Of a stretch of 64,000 nt of DNA, positions 12,561 through 24,769 are shown piece after piece. A program made the translations under genes and the position numbers. The stretch lies in the NCBI RefSeq assembly GCF_018687715.1, contig NC_056759.1:459501-523500 (forward strand), in the 5' to 3' direction. Numbering within the stretch: the stretch's first letter is position 1; each line of letters begins with the position of its first letter. The notes below the pieces were generated by a model that did not search any database, was not told where the DNA came from, and saw only the letters and a list, made by a program, of their open reading frames with translations. Source of the DNA: Carya illinoinensis. Its lineage: Eukaryota; Streptophyta; Magnoliopsida; Fagales; Juglandaceae.

Positions 12561-13363
12561 TGGGTAGTTTTTCAACATGAACACGAGGTAGGAGAGGCTA
12601 TGGCCCATGCATTTGATAAAGCAAGAGAAACGATATCCAAGAAAGCTCACGAGGTTGGAGAACACGGTAAAGAGAATGTAGAGGATGTCGTGGACAAGGT
12701 TAAGGAGGCAAAAGACATTGGCAAGATGATTGGGACCATATCGCGAGGAATGTAAAGGATAAAGTGGAGATGGCTAAAGAAGAAGTGGTGGAGAAAGCCA
12801 AAGAAGCCAAAGAGACCGCGGACAAGTTAAAGAAAGAGACTAAGAAGGAATTGAGAGGGTTAGTTGGGCGAGGAAGAGATGTTGGGCGTGGTGCTTTGAG
12901 GTACGCTAAGTCCACGGAGGCAAGAAGGTCTGTGATGTTTGTTTTCAACTTGCTGGGGTTAGCCACAGCCTATGGGATGTGCGTGTGGATTACGTTCATT
13001 TCGAGCTATATACTAGCCGGCGCCATGCCGAAGCAACAGTTTGGGATGATGCAAAGCAAGATATATCCTATGTATTTCAGCGCCATGGCGGCTAGCATTG
13101 GTGCTGCTTTGGTGGGGTTCATGTTGGGAAATACCAAGAGTTTGTTCTTGAGCAAAGCTGAAATGTTTCAGGGATATTTCTTGCTGGCCTCACTTTTGAT
13201 GGTTTTCGCCAATTTGCTTTACTTGGAGATGCGAGCCACTAAGGTACCTCACTCTATAATACTACTAATGCCCGTGTGCTTCCTTCTGCGCTAGCATTAT
13301 TCTGAGGAAAATATCTCTATTCCAAAACCTCTGCGCATAATTATTTTAATTTGGTTGATATGG

Positions 13364-14290
13364 TGTAGTGATTTCTATTCGGAGAATATATATTATTACA
13401 GTTACCAAATCCCATGATTTTAGTAATCATACCATATTACAGCTACCAAATCTGATTTTAGCAATCATACCTTATTATAGCTACCAAATTCCATAATTTT
13501 AGCAATCTCGGCAATTTAGCTTTTTAACAATACACGATTTCTCTATATAGTTATTTTTATATTTCTTTCCATGTATAACTCATCAAACATGTTTATATAT
13601 TTATATATGAGATCAATAAGAAATATGTGGAATTATTCTACCAATTTATTTTTTAACATGGTATCAGAGAAAAATCGTTCCTAACATACCTTTCCCTTGC
13701 CATGGCTTCCTCCGACGATGCTTCTCAAATTTCCTCCCCATAACTTCTCCATTCCTCTAATTTTCCAAGTCTCGTCTTTGTCTCTGGTCATCTCACTGGA
13801 GATAATTTCTCCAAATGGAAACATGCACTTCGCCGAGCCCTCAATGCCAAAAATAAACTCTGTTTTGTTGACGGCACGCTCAAAGCACCTACTAATACCT
13901 CACCCGACTATGCCCAATGGAGCAAGACCAAAGATATGGTCTTCACTTGGGTTCTTAACACCATAACCTCTTCCCTAGCCAATTCCCTAGACTACCACGA
14001 TGACCCTCGAGCTGTATGGCTCGATCTTGAGTCTCATTTTTGCCATGGCAATAATGCCCGTCTCTTCCATCTCAAATGAGAAATTTCCAATCTCCATCAA
14101 AACCAACCTTCCATACCAGACTACTATAATACCATCAAACAACTCTGGGATGATCTGGGCAATCTCCAACCACCAACCAATGCCAACACCTTGGAGAAGA
14201 GAGCTGAGGATGAACGTGTGTTCCAATTTCTACTAGGACTCAACAACTCATTTGCTGCTCTTCGAAACCAAATTCTCGCCACACCAATTT
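13364..14290 (+). mobile_element. truncated Ty1/Copia element (LTR-like end, PBS, gag) inside the LEA gene intron
   Basis: An LTR-like AT-rich segment (about 13364-13658) ends in AACA and is followed at once by TGGTATCAGAG (13659-13669), the usual Copia primer-binding site for initiator tRNA-Met. Downstream is a gag-like frame with the Copia landmarks GHLTGDNFSKWKHALRRAL, VDGTLKAP, and WDDLGNLQPP with an ERVFQFLLGL motif (to about 14280). It has an in-frame TGA near 14078. The LTR part holds three imperfect 40-bp tandem copies (13394-13506) with TACCAAAT and TTTTAGCAATC. No pol and no second LTR are present, so it is a 5' fragment. Same strand as the host gene. Confidence 0.7.
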
Positions 14291-14995
14291 ATTTCTTAAC
14301 ATATACGGTCGGTTTATGTAACCTATTAATGACTCTGTATACTTTGCTGGCATATGGGATCGGTTACAAAATATCAATGATCTGCTTCATTTTATATTCT
14401 TTTACTGTCATTTTCGACCAACGCTAGCCATCGTTCCTGCCAATTGTCAAATCCTTAAGGTGAGTTTATGCTCAAGTTTTGTTTGCTAGAAATTAATCTC
14501 AGGAATTTGTATGCATGGTAATGGGATATTTCACTAACAAAAGTTCGATGTAAGAGGGGAGTCTAGAATTCCTACCCATGAGAATTAATTAGTCACCCAG
14601 CCATCGGATCCAGCAAATGAGCCTTACATTTAAATATTTTCTCACTTCCATTTCTTTCTTTCTGTTGTAAATTGCAGGTCATGTTTGAGAGGATGAAGAT
14701 GGAGAAGGAAGAAGGAAGAGTAACAGAGGAATTAATTGCTGAACCCAGCCGGCCCTCCCAGCTGCAACAAGATGCCAACCCTGCAGTTTCAACTACAACT
14801 AGTGCTTCTGCTGTTCCGGCAGCAGCCTCACCAGAAGGAGCGAAGCTGGAAGTAATCAGGATTCAGATTGTTAGACTAAATGGCAGGCTTAAGAAGCTAA
14901 ACACCTACTCGTCTTTCCTCAACATCCTGACCTTAATGGCTCTCGGTTGGCATCTTGTTTACCTAAGTCAGCGCCTTCACTTGTCCTCCTGCTGA

Positions 14996-16316
14996 TGGAA
15001 TTGGCTGTTCTATATGCTGTTGTCTATATATCTCATGTTACTCGATCTGTATATGATGAATTTGAAGTAATGCTCTTGGTTTTGTAACTCGGAAGCAAAT
15101 ACATGCACGAACTTCCGTAACCTTATCAAGAGAAAGAAATTTGCATGGAAATTCACAGGCAGAGGATGGCCGAGATGTTTGTAGTGTTTTTACACTGGGG
15201 CTCATAAACCTCCCTCATTTTTTCTCTTGCTCTACTTGACCATGCCTACAGTCGTTAAAGATGTTGGTTTCTATATCTGGTGGCATGGTCCCATATCTGG
15301 ACAAGTAATAAAGCAAAAGTCGTGATCATCAAGAAACCCTTTCAATACTAGCATATGATTTAAATTTACCAGAAAAAATTATATTTGTCTCCGAAAGAGA
15401 GAAGTAGATTCAACCCCGGACGAAAGGGAAATAGAAATACACAATTCTTTCTTTCGCAACTGATTCAACCCCAATATCAGAGAGTATGAGAAGAGAGCAA
15501 CAACAAAAATGGAAATGAGCATCTCTACGCTGACACCACATAGCTTCATGGTGATCAATTAATAAGTCACATGGAGATTAAAAATTTAAAGACATTAATG
15601 GACAAAATTAATTATTCGGAGGAATTATATTATATGAGACAAGTCTCGTACTAAACCTATGCAACAAGAGGAACAGTCGGAAACCAATACCACAAACCTC
15701 TTATAACGGTAGAACAACAAAAAACAAACCTCTTATTTGTATGGCATGCCTCCTCAAATAAGTTGGTGGCACTGAAATCTTGTAGAAAAGATGGATTGAG
15801 ACATGGTAATGAAATGATATGCATGAACAGAGAGAGGAACTGAAGAAATCGACCTCCATTCTTTATTTTCTTTGATGTGTAAAGAAACAACCCTCCATTT
15901 CTCTACCACCATTCAGGGGTCTCAAGCATCGAGTACAGAATGAGTAAAAGTAAACAAAGACGATGGGAGAAGAGCAGATGTAACTTTCTCTTCTTTGCTT
16001 GTTGAGCTATCTTAAACAACAGCCCTCAGCTGCCCAGAATTTTGGACACTCCTGAGCAGAATCCTTTGGGAGATTTCCTCCTAACCTTGTTTCTCCCCAT
16101 ATATTAGGATACACCTTTTCGACATTTTTCAGTTTTAAGCATTAAACCTTTGTCAAACATCACATTATGATAGCATTCTTATTAGCTCAATATACAAAAA
16201 GAGGTCAATTACAATATGACCTTCTTATGCGGTGCTGGAATGACCTAAGCGTAAGTAACACATTTGGAATAAAACGTCAAAAGCAGTACATCCACATCTC
16301 ACAATCTCTTTCTTTT
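14996..16316. other. spacer downstream of the LEA-type gene
   Basis: Probable 3' UTR of the LEA gene up to about 15150, then AT-rich DNA with only short random frames. Nothing further was recognised. Confidence 0.55.
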
Positions 16317-16965
16317 TCAACCCATATGAAAAATGACACTATTCCATGGCCTACAGATGCCATATAAAACATCCACCGTAATTTTTACCCAAACCAGTTC
16401 TCTAATCCATGCTCCACCGTTTTCAAATAGCAACATCAGCCATAAGTTGGGGACATGGGGGGTCTTAAAACCATTAATCCAGTCCGATATATTGGTGATG
16501 AGGTTAACTAATTGATCTAACATAGGACCTATATATTTCTGTCAAATTTTCCAAACAGCTCGAGTTTTTACCTGGCAAGAACCCAATCAAAACCACTTCC
16601 ATCTGTAGCTCCTGGTTTCTCTTCTTCTGTGCCTCTAATTTCCCGTTAAACCTGGATGTACCTTCTACCAAAAAAACAAAGAGTTTTTTTATTCATCATA
16701 AATTTACCTCATTATTTGAAAGCAAATTCTTGAGCCTCTCGAACAAGTAAGATCCTTCTCGTGAAGAAGCCCAAATATCCGGCTGAGAATCATAGCTTCT
16801 GTAAACCACAATGCATGCAATATCACAGCATAAGGTTCTAAGCTCGCTTGGCTTCTTCAACAGACCAACCTTCGTTTTCTTGAAGGCCGTTCTCCTAAGA
16901 TATTCGTTAAAAATCAATTTAATTAATTCATGCTTAACCGTCTTTCTACCCGTGGTGAAGAACAT
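16317..16965 (-). pseudogene. type I (M-gamma, AGL80-like) MADS-box relic
   Basis: The frame 16965-16696 reads TTGRKTVKHELIKLIFNEYL, then RRTAFKKTKVGLLKKPSELR, then CDIACIVVYRSYDSQPDIW, closely following the MADS domain of AGL80-type proteins (normally near RKATFKKRKKGLLKKVSELS... and YSPYDSQPEVWPS). It stops soon after the MADS box at 16696. Further along the same strand, in other frames, a KLEAQKKRNQELQMEV helix and a LDQLVNLITNISDWI segment look like the remnant of the coiled-coil part. No proper ATG context was found and at least two frame breaks separate the pieces, so a dead copy is inferred. M-gamma genes normally act in the central cell and endosperm. Confidence 0.6.
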
Positions 16966-18369
16966 AGACAAGGAATCGGGTACCTTTTGGAAAGTGACCT
17001 AGATTGACAAGAGGGTATTCGGACTCAATCCTAGACCTTTCACCATGAAATAGGGGAACAAATGACAACAGATCATAAAGCCATCGCTAAAAAAATTGTA
17101 TTTTCTATGCCAAGATGCAGTCTTCAAGCTTAAAAAGGAAGCCTATTTCATCGGTGGAAGTGTCAACCACTAAGAGTGCAAATGTTTGCCCTCCTATCAC
17201 ATCACCATCTGCACTTGCCCCTGTATATGTTCACAAGGATTTCGTGAAAACGAAATAAGGTTGGTCACTTCAATATAAAATCATTGGAAATAAATTTCGT
17301 TAATCACTGGAGTGGAAAATTAATATTATATTCCGCTTCAATATCAAGAAATTTCTATGTTTTGCACCCTAAAAACTAGAAACATGGAGGTGCATGATTT
17401 TTTCATCACGGGCGTGTTAAGTTTCTAAGACCATGCTGGTCAAATGATCCCATGGGTCAATTCTCATAATATTGGCCTAGTCTAGTTTTTGAAAATAATC
17501 GTCAATTTTATTGATGATTTAAAATCATCCATACCATATACTCAAAGTCTAGTAACAAATTACCAACAACATGGTCAATGTTAATTTTCCTCGTCAACTA
17601 GGTGGCATAAATGACTGCAGTCTCCAGAAAAAGGTAAGGTGATGGCTCCCACTTGTTTGCTTGTAAAAAGAAGTACATTCCATGGTGCAGATGAACACAT
17701 AAGAGTGTTAGGTTGTGCTCCTATAGATCTTGACTCCCTATTGAATTTGGGGTGATGGATATATGAATTGAAGTTTAATAGTGACCAAGACAGAACTTAA
17801 GAAAACTTGCTTTAATTTAATAACAAAGTGCGTAAAACCTCCCTCTCTCACAAAACATACCTTCGAACAGGCTGCACCCCATGCTCTTTCATCATTATAT
17901 TGAATGCACATAAATGTTTTTTTTGTTTGTTCCTCTAAGTAAAATGGGAATTCAATAGATTTTTTTTGATAAGTAAAAGAGAAGTATAAAATCTTTTTAA
18001 TTAGTTAATTGCCATTTTTGATAAGTAAAATGGGAATTCAATAGATAGCAGGTATTAATGCCTTATTAGCATTAACATACATTTTTTGTACATTATTATC
18101 AACTACATCATCTTTATTTTTATTTTTGTTTTCATTTTAAGTAGAAACCACAAAGATCGGGTTTTGCCAAGATAAGCAGGTACTCTTGATCATAGACTCA
18201 AACATGTAACCTCAAATCTATATATTGAAGAGTGCTAGATCTTGTAATCACCAAATATTTGAAAGGAGAGAATATTAATGGAAAATTACTATGATGAACC
18301 TTGGCTGAAACCTCAGAAATCATATAATTACACATAATTCTGGAAGTCATATTTAATACCTTCTTCTGC
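16966..18369. other. spacer downstream of the bHLH gene, with one possible relic exon
   Basis: Mostly AT-rich. On the minus strand 17110-17228 reads as a clean 40-codon C-terminal-like frame (GGQTFALLVVDTSTDEIGFL then FKLEDC and a stop) right after an acceptor-like ATACAG; no family was recognised. A 24-bp direct repeat containing AAAATGGGAATTCAATAGAT occurs at 17937-17960 and 18022-18045. Confidence 0.45.
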
Positions 18370-20373
18370 TTAATCCTTGGCTATGCACTTGCATTTCTGT
18401 CGATGCTCTGATAGTTCCTGCCATGGTGCAGAATTTTCATTATGTGAAAAGCATCCCTTCCATTTTCCACTTAACATAAACATCATATACTGTAGAATCA
18501 TATTTCCTATCTTCTTTCCAATCCCATACACGTCAGCAGCCACTCATTTGCCCGTGTCTTCTTAGAAACTCATTAAACGTTCAAAGTAGCTCAAAGCAGG
18601 GAGTACCTGAATCTGCTTCTGAAGAAACTTAACATACTCTACTGCCTCTTCTAACATATCTGCAGTGTTTGTTTGCTGCAAGTTACAATGAACATGTCAA
18701 ATAAAAAGCATAGTCACATCTCCATTACCAACTTGATAGATTATCGGGATATACCAACAATTAAAAGAAATAATAGAACTCAAGAAATTATCTTTTTGGT
18801 ATTCCACCATTCATTTAAGTATTAACTGGCTAATTTTGTCAACCTACTTTAACCTTCAGATATTATTGATCAATTAGAACTGTTAATCTGGTATTTATTA
18901 CAGATCAATGGAAAATCTACTCTGACCATTAAAAGGTCATGTTCCATATGGACTACAAAAACAAACTAAAGTCTTTGCTTTGCCTGCCTTATCTGAAGTT
19001 TCCTAGGTCAGTCACTGTAAACAACGCTTAATACAATTCATTTGTAAGAACATGTTCAACCCTTGGCTTTAATTTACAGAAAAACATAGTATCCCGATAT
19101 TATTTATACGAAGGATCTCAAACTGTATCTCCCTTGCAATCAATAAATAAAAAAAAAAAAATGAATATATTAAAGATAAGGCATTTCAAATATTTCAAAA
19201 ACAAAATAGAAAAATTCTTTGTAACTTAGGGAGTTACCTTATCCATGTTGGGCACCAGCTCCTGAAGTTTCCTTATGCGATCACTGATTCGAGTCCTTCG
19301 AACCTATGCCAAAAGTGAGAGAGGTAGAGGAGATGGGAAACTTTTGGGACTAAACTGAAACTTTTTAAGCCTAGAAGTTAAAAACATTAACAATGTCAAA
19401 GTCTTCATCTATAACATCCAACATCTGACTCACCCTCTCTGCAATGCTCCGAGGGTGTGTGGCACAACCTCGCTTCGCCCGAACTCGGCACGGAACTGAA
19501 TCCTCCAAAAGCCTTTCCATCTCCATATCTATCAAACTACCCACCCCAGCAGGCCCCTGATTGCTTTGCTCCTCTTTCTATCAAAAAGTGGAAACAGAAC
19601 TGAACAATATATGAACTTTTTATTGCCAATAAAATTAGCCCAAGAACCCAAATCCAATTACCAAATGAAACGACAATAACATATATTAAAATATCGTATA
19701 TAAGTACAACCCACTCAACATTCTTCAACACACCCAAAAGAGACGCATTCAATAAAACCACGAAACCCAAATGATTGTGTTTTATTTAAGTTTTTTTTTC
19801 ACCATCAAAATTGTCTCGTATTCATTCCGTAGACAATTTAAAGAAATCACATTTATCTTTAAATATATATATATATATATAACAGTGTACCAGCTGAGAT
19901 GGAAACTTTGCTGCAGTTAAGTTCTGCGCTTCGACCTCCCTCGTCCGCTTACTCCCGGGAGGAGTGTCAATATTGTGCGACACATAGTTGTAGTTTGGTG
20001 GAATACCGAAGTTGGAAAAGTACCCTTCAGGCCTAACACCCGAATTGGCAAGCAACTGAGCTGGAGAGCTGTTCTGCCTGAAGAAGACGGAGGGAGAACC
20101 GGAGTCAAAGAGGCCCGGATCGACGGAGGAAGAAGTAAAGGTAGCAGAGTCCTGTCTGGAAGTGGGTGTGGGTGTGCAGGAGTTGGAAGTCGCAAGTAAC
20201 TGAGTTAAAGTGAGGTTGGGCTTCAATGGGTCGTCGTCGTCTTCTTCATCTTCTTCTTCCTCGAGAAGTGCCTCTAACCAGGTGGCTGGAGCAGAGCGGA
20301 ACCGGGGGAGTCTAACTCGACTCAGTTCACCGCCACCGGTGCTGCCACTTGTACCGGGAAGCGTCGGTTGCAT
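18370..20373 (-). CDS. FBH-type bHLH transcription factor (bHLH80/81-like)
   Basis: Nuclear DNA-binding protein of 269 residues. Exons, in coding order: 20373-19891, 19577-19434, 19303-19238, 18675-18607 and 18417-18370, all phase 0, each with GT-AG ends. The N-terminal part has RFRSAPATWLEALLEEEE and an acidic run, then FRQNSSPAQLL and FGIPPNYNYVS, the conserved blocks of the FLOWERING BHLH group. The bHLH domain (about 192-256) reads RAKRGCATHPRSIAERVRR, TRISDRIRKLQELVPNMDKQ and TNTADMLEEAVEYVKFLQKQ, with H202, E208 and R212 in the basic region. The protein ends in a short Cys/Lys tail. Arabidopsis FBH proteins bind E-boxes in the CONSTANS promoter and speed flowering; the same role here is an inference. 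Divergent from the NPF gene with a 1.3-kb shared spacer. Confidence 0.93.
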
Positions 20374-21536
20374 CGAGGTTGTTGGATTTTTTTTTTTTTT
20401 TCCCGGCCCGGGGGTTGCTCAAGAGAGCTGTTGAATAAAGAAAGCAAGAAACCCTTTATTTTTTACAAGTACTTTTAGTTGTATACTTCTGCTATATATG
20501 GGTTCTCTTTTCCTCCTCGGGTTCACAGTCTTAACTGGTAAACAAAAAGTAAAAAAACAAAAACAGAGGCAGGGTACATGAATTTCTTTTTCGTGTTGCC
20601 TTTTACAGAAAGTTGGTGTCGTGATCTCTGATCAGGGTAATATCCTGAGTTGTATGACGGACGGTGGTTGCCTAATTGGCGATGAGGGATCGGTACTGGT
20701 ACACAGTTAGTCAGCATGTAAATGGCAGGCAGGGGTGGAGAAACCGGAAGGGCTTGTACAGAGTCTTAGAGCAGCGCAACGTTATCGTTTTCTGGAATCC
20801 TTTTTATTGCTGCATCGCAACAACGTCGTCGGTCTAAAAGAATTTAGCTTTATTTTTTTTTGGGGGTGGGGTTGGGGAAAGGAAGAAAAAAAAGGAGCGG
20901 ACGAGAGAGCAGTAGAACCCCCGTCCACAAAAGTGCACATCACAATGACAAAAACTGGCGTTGAACGGGTGACGTTAACCCCAACCAATCTTGTTGGGTT
21001 TGGGGACCAAACTACCGGTTGGGTTTTCAAGTTGAGATGCAGGGAACGCTAGGGGCTTATTTATTGTATTTTTTTTTTCTTTGATAAAAAAAATAGGCTA
21101 CAAAAATCTTTTAAAATTTATGGGCCAACTGGAAGTTGCGTGGCCCAGAAAGACACATCATGTATGTAGAGTCTATTTCATTGTTTGTCTTTTTCTTATT
21201 TTCTTATTTTATTGGTCATATACTCATACTGGGTCCCACAAATTGAGGAGCATTTTTAACTAATTGCATACCTCAATTATTTAAAAAAAAAAAAAAAAAA
21301 GTAAATTCATTCCATGCAACAATTGGTAATTTTCAAAAATAAAAAACATTTCAATAAATTGTTAATCATTGAAAAAATAAATAAATAAATAGTCAATGAA
21401 TGGGCCTCCAAGCTTAGAAGAATGGGAGGAGAAAAAAGGGTTGTGCATTTAGGCCCCTTACAGAAACTTAAACAGAACAAAAAGATACGATGCCGGACTC
21501 AACCAAACAACCACCAACAACACCCGCCCCCCCCCC

Positions 21537-21588
<52 letters not shown>

Positions 21589-21675
21589 CTTTCTGTGTGA
21601 GTGTATTTCTTTGGATATCGAGTGGATTGGGGCGTGTTTGTACGTAGTTGGTCTGGTAACTGAAGTTCAAAGATT
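20374..21675. other. bidirectional spacer between the bHLH and NPF genes
   Basis: Holds both 5' leaders and promoters. Poly-T tracts lie at 20388-20401 and 21069-21078 and a poly-A tract at 21282-21300. Open frames in it (for example 20735-21052) have low-complexity, non-coding composition. No specific promoter element was assigned. Confidence 0.6.
21527..21585 (+). repeat. poly(C)-(TC)n tract upstream of the NPF start
   Basis: About 21 consecutive C (21527-21547) run directly into about 19 TC units. It lies about 90-150 bp upstream of the NPF ATG on the coding strand, so it is probably in the 5' UTR. Length is likely unreliable in the assembly. Confidence 0.9.
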
Positions 21676-24600
21676 ATGTCGGCACCTCCCACCATCAGTT
21701 CTCCACTTCTATTAGACACCGTCGATGGTGCCTTTGACCACAAAGGTCGACCCGCCCTCCGATCCAAATCCGGCACTTGGAGATCCGCATCTTTCATCAT
21801 AGGTAACACTCTTCTCCACTTCTATAAATAAATCCTCCCAATATCATTTTCTACAAGCAATTGCTTCTGAATATTTAATTCTTCTGAAGTTCCATTAATA
21901 GAGACGTCTGTGTTTCAGTTGTGGAAATGGCGGAGAGGTTCGCCTACTATGGGATTGGCTCCAACCTCATAATGTATTTGACTGGACCTCTTGGCCAGTC
22001 AACTGCCACTGCCGCCCAGAACGTCAACGCCTGGTCCGGAACGGCCTCGTTACTTCCTCTTTTGGTTGCGTTTGTGGCCGACTCCTTTATCGGCCGCTAC
22101 CGCACTATAGTCGTTGCTTCTCTCATCTACATCCTGGTCTCTCTCTCTCTCTCTCTCTGTATTTTTATTTTTTTCATTTATTTGAGCATTAGTTCTTTAC
22201 ATGGGCTAATGATATGTTTCCTTCTGTTAATTACAGTATTTTTTTAGAGGGAGAAAAGCTCATTGATTACTTTGGTTCTAACCTTTGCATCGGTTTAAGG
22301 CCATTCTTTGATTCTACCATTAGCTACGTAGAGAGGACCTTTGTAGCATGCTTGTCGTGATTAATTCATTTCAAGACTAGGACAAAGTAAGGCTTGTGAA
22401 AAAATTTGTGCTGTTACATTATAGCTAAAAGCCACTTAGGAGAGTTCAAGCTTAGTTTCTACTCTTTTTTTCAGGGATAAGGAATGCCCTATAATATTTG
22501 TTTTGATGTATTGGAAATGAAGGTCTCTGTGTTGAATTTAATATTTTATTGAATCATAAAAAAGTATCTAATTTAATAAAAATAATAGAGTCGATTATAA
22601 AAGCTCCATCATAGAGTTACCATATGAAATGTAAAGGATGTCAATCCTACTGTCTTTCAATGTCCTGTTTTTTCAACTTTAACCATGATTTGCTCCTAAT
22701 CCATTTCGATTGTGAATGGGGTTACAGGGACTTGGCCTGTTGACTATGTCATCAATTCTTCCTTCTCTCAGCTCTTTTGGCTGCCAAGACGCCAGTAAAT
22801 CTCTGCCATGTTCTCCTCCTCAGCCCCTAGTAATCTTGTTCTTCTTCTCTCTATATCTTGTAGCACTTGGACAAGGTGGACATAAGCCTTGTGTTCAGGC
22901 GTTTGGGGCTGATCAATTTGATGGACGAAATCCTAAAGAGTGCAAGGCCAAAAGCTCATTCTTCAATTGGTGGTATTTTGGTTTATGTGCCTGTAGCTTA
23001 GTAACACTTCCAATCTTAAACTCTATACAAGACAATTTTAGCTGGGGTCTTGGTTTTGGAATCCCTTGTGCCACAATGGTGGTTGCACTGGTTATTTTCG
23101 TTCTTGGAACTAGGACTTACCGGTACAGTTTCCAAGGGGATGAGGAAAGTCCATTTGTGAGAGTTGGCCGGGTGTTTGTTGTTGCAATTAGGAACTGGAG
23201 AACCACCTCCTCAGCAATAGCCATTGAAGAGGAAACTCGCGGAACCTTGCCTCACCAAAGTTCAGAAGAATTCAGGTAAGAAAAGTATCTTTCAGCTCAT
23301 TTTTAAGGATTAGGGGAAAAAAAGGGAATATAAAAGCCAAAAGTGAGCTTCAATGAAATTTTTTGAAACAGTATTCCATGTAAAATCATTTCTCTTGTAG
23401 GACTCACATTGCCCAGTGTGTGTGTTCACCTCCTCTTTATTGGAAAGAATTTTTGGGCCATGACGTTGAGCAATCCACATTGCATTCACTTAAATTAGTC
23501 ATATGCCAACTTACTATAAGAAGACTATTGGTACTAGTATAATGCAACTCTTGTTTTTTTTTTTTTTTTTTACCCTTCCCATTGGCTAATGTATTCTTCA
23601 ATTCTTCAATGTTCTTTGAGCACCCAAGTTATTTTGGGGCATGTGGAACAGGCACCATGCAAATAGTTTCATGGGGGGACACCAAAGGGGCTAAAGGCAG
23701 GATTCTAGGTTAAAGTCTCTGATCGGTCTTAATATCAATCAAAGAGTCACTCAGGCTTACCCTTGGAGTTTAACTATTATTGCACTGATGGAAATTCTGT
23801 TAGATTACTCGCTATAATATCTCAGACCACCTTGCTAGATTCCTAACCATTGGAGAGCTCTTGCCATTCGTGTGAATTTCCGATGGAAGCATACTTAAGG
23901 AAACAGTTTTAAATGGAATGTTAGATCAAATCTCTTCTGTCTTAATTTGTAGGTTTCTCAACAAAGCTTTGCTTTCACCAGATGGTTCTAAAGAAGATGG
24001 GAAGGTGTGCAGCATCGGTGAGGTTGAGGAGGCAAAGGCAGTTCTTAGGCTTGTTCCAGTGTGGTTGACAAGCTTGGCATATGCTATTGTGTTTGCACAG
24101 TCATCAACCTTCTTTACCAAGCAAGGGGCTACTATGAACAGAACAGTTGTGCCAGGCTTTGATATACCGGCCGCTTCTCTTCAATCCTTTATCAGCCTTG
24201 CCATTGTTCTCTTCATTCCCATATATGACCGCATTTTTGTGCCTATGGCTAGAGCTTTCACTGGAAAACCCTCTGGCATCACCATGCTACAGAGAATTGG
24301 AACTGGGATGGTTTTATCTGCAATTTCCATGGCAATTGCAGCTGTAGTTGAGATGGTAAGGCTCAAAACTGCTCAAGAATACGGGTTGGTTGATTTGCCA
24401 GGGGTGACAGTCCCAATGAGCATATGGTGGTTGGCTCCTCAATATGTCTTGTTTGGGATTGCCGATGTTTTCACCATGGTTGGTCTACAAGAGTTCTTTT
24501 ATGATCAGGTCCCAAGTGAATTTAGGAGTGTGGGTCTTGCCCTGTACCTGAGTATCTTTGGCGTGGGGAGCTTTCTGAGCAGCTTCCTCGTCTCAGTCAT

Positions 24601-24769
24601 TGCGTCAGCAACTGGTGCTGATGGTCAAGATAGCTGGTTTGCCAATAATCTTAATCGGGCACATCTGGATTACTTTTATTGTCTACTTTGTGGACTTAGT
24701 GTAATAGAACTGGCTGCCTTCCTATATATTGCAAAATCATACATTTATAAGAGGGGAAGCACGACATGA
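21676..24769 (+). CDS. NRT1/PTR family (NPF5-like) membrane transporter
   Basis: Proton-coupled transporter of the MFS/POT fold; family substrates include nitrate, peptides and hormones, and some NPF5 members act at the tonoplast. Exons 21676-21802, 21919-22136, 22728-23275 and 23953-24769 join in phase to 569 residues, a normal length. The proton-coupling motif ExxER is present in TM1 as E45-M-A-E-R49 ([17 protein letters not shown]). Other landmarks: [96 protein letters not shown] and [20 protein letters not shown]. The donor of exon 2 is the weak GTCTCTCT, leading into a CT repeat, but the junction [12 protein letters not shown] is right for the family. The exact NPF5 number and substrate cannot be read from sequence. 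Confidence 0.95.

Larger units (their letters stand above)
11620..14995 (+). pseudogene. LEA-like / DUF4149 (TMEM205-type) membrane protein gene, interrupted
   Basis: Resembles plant LEA-domain proteins with a C-terminal TMEM205-like domain (Arabidopsis At1g72100/At1g22600 type, from memory). Part 1 is 11620-12165: a signal-peptide-like start (MNSLLAFCLVVSSPAAARVW), then Lys/Ala/Glu-rich amphipathic helix ending near KHKAKE before a foreign TAA. Part 2 begins near 12570 with LEA-like repeats (HAFDKARETISKKAHEVGEH). At about 12729-12737 the frame changes by one base into the frame open to 13243. That frame holds four hydrophobic segments (NLLGLATAYGMCVWITF, then IGAALVGFMLG). A donor follows codon 13241-13243; the last exon is 14678-14995, in phase, with RLNGRLKKLNTYSSFLNILT. 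No GT-AG intron was found that removes the 12142-12565 break in frame, so the gene is probably dead here. A one-base assembly error could explain the frameshift but not the insert. Confidence 0.7.

Noticed and set aside
13697..13966. 89-codon frame as a small gene
   Set aside because: Out-of-frame reading of the Copia gag fragment.
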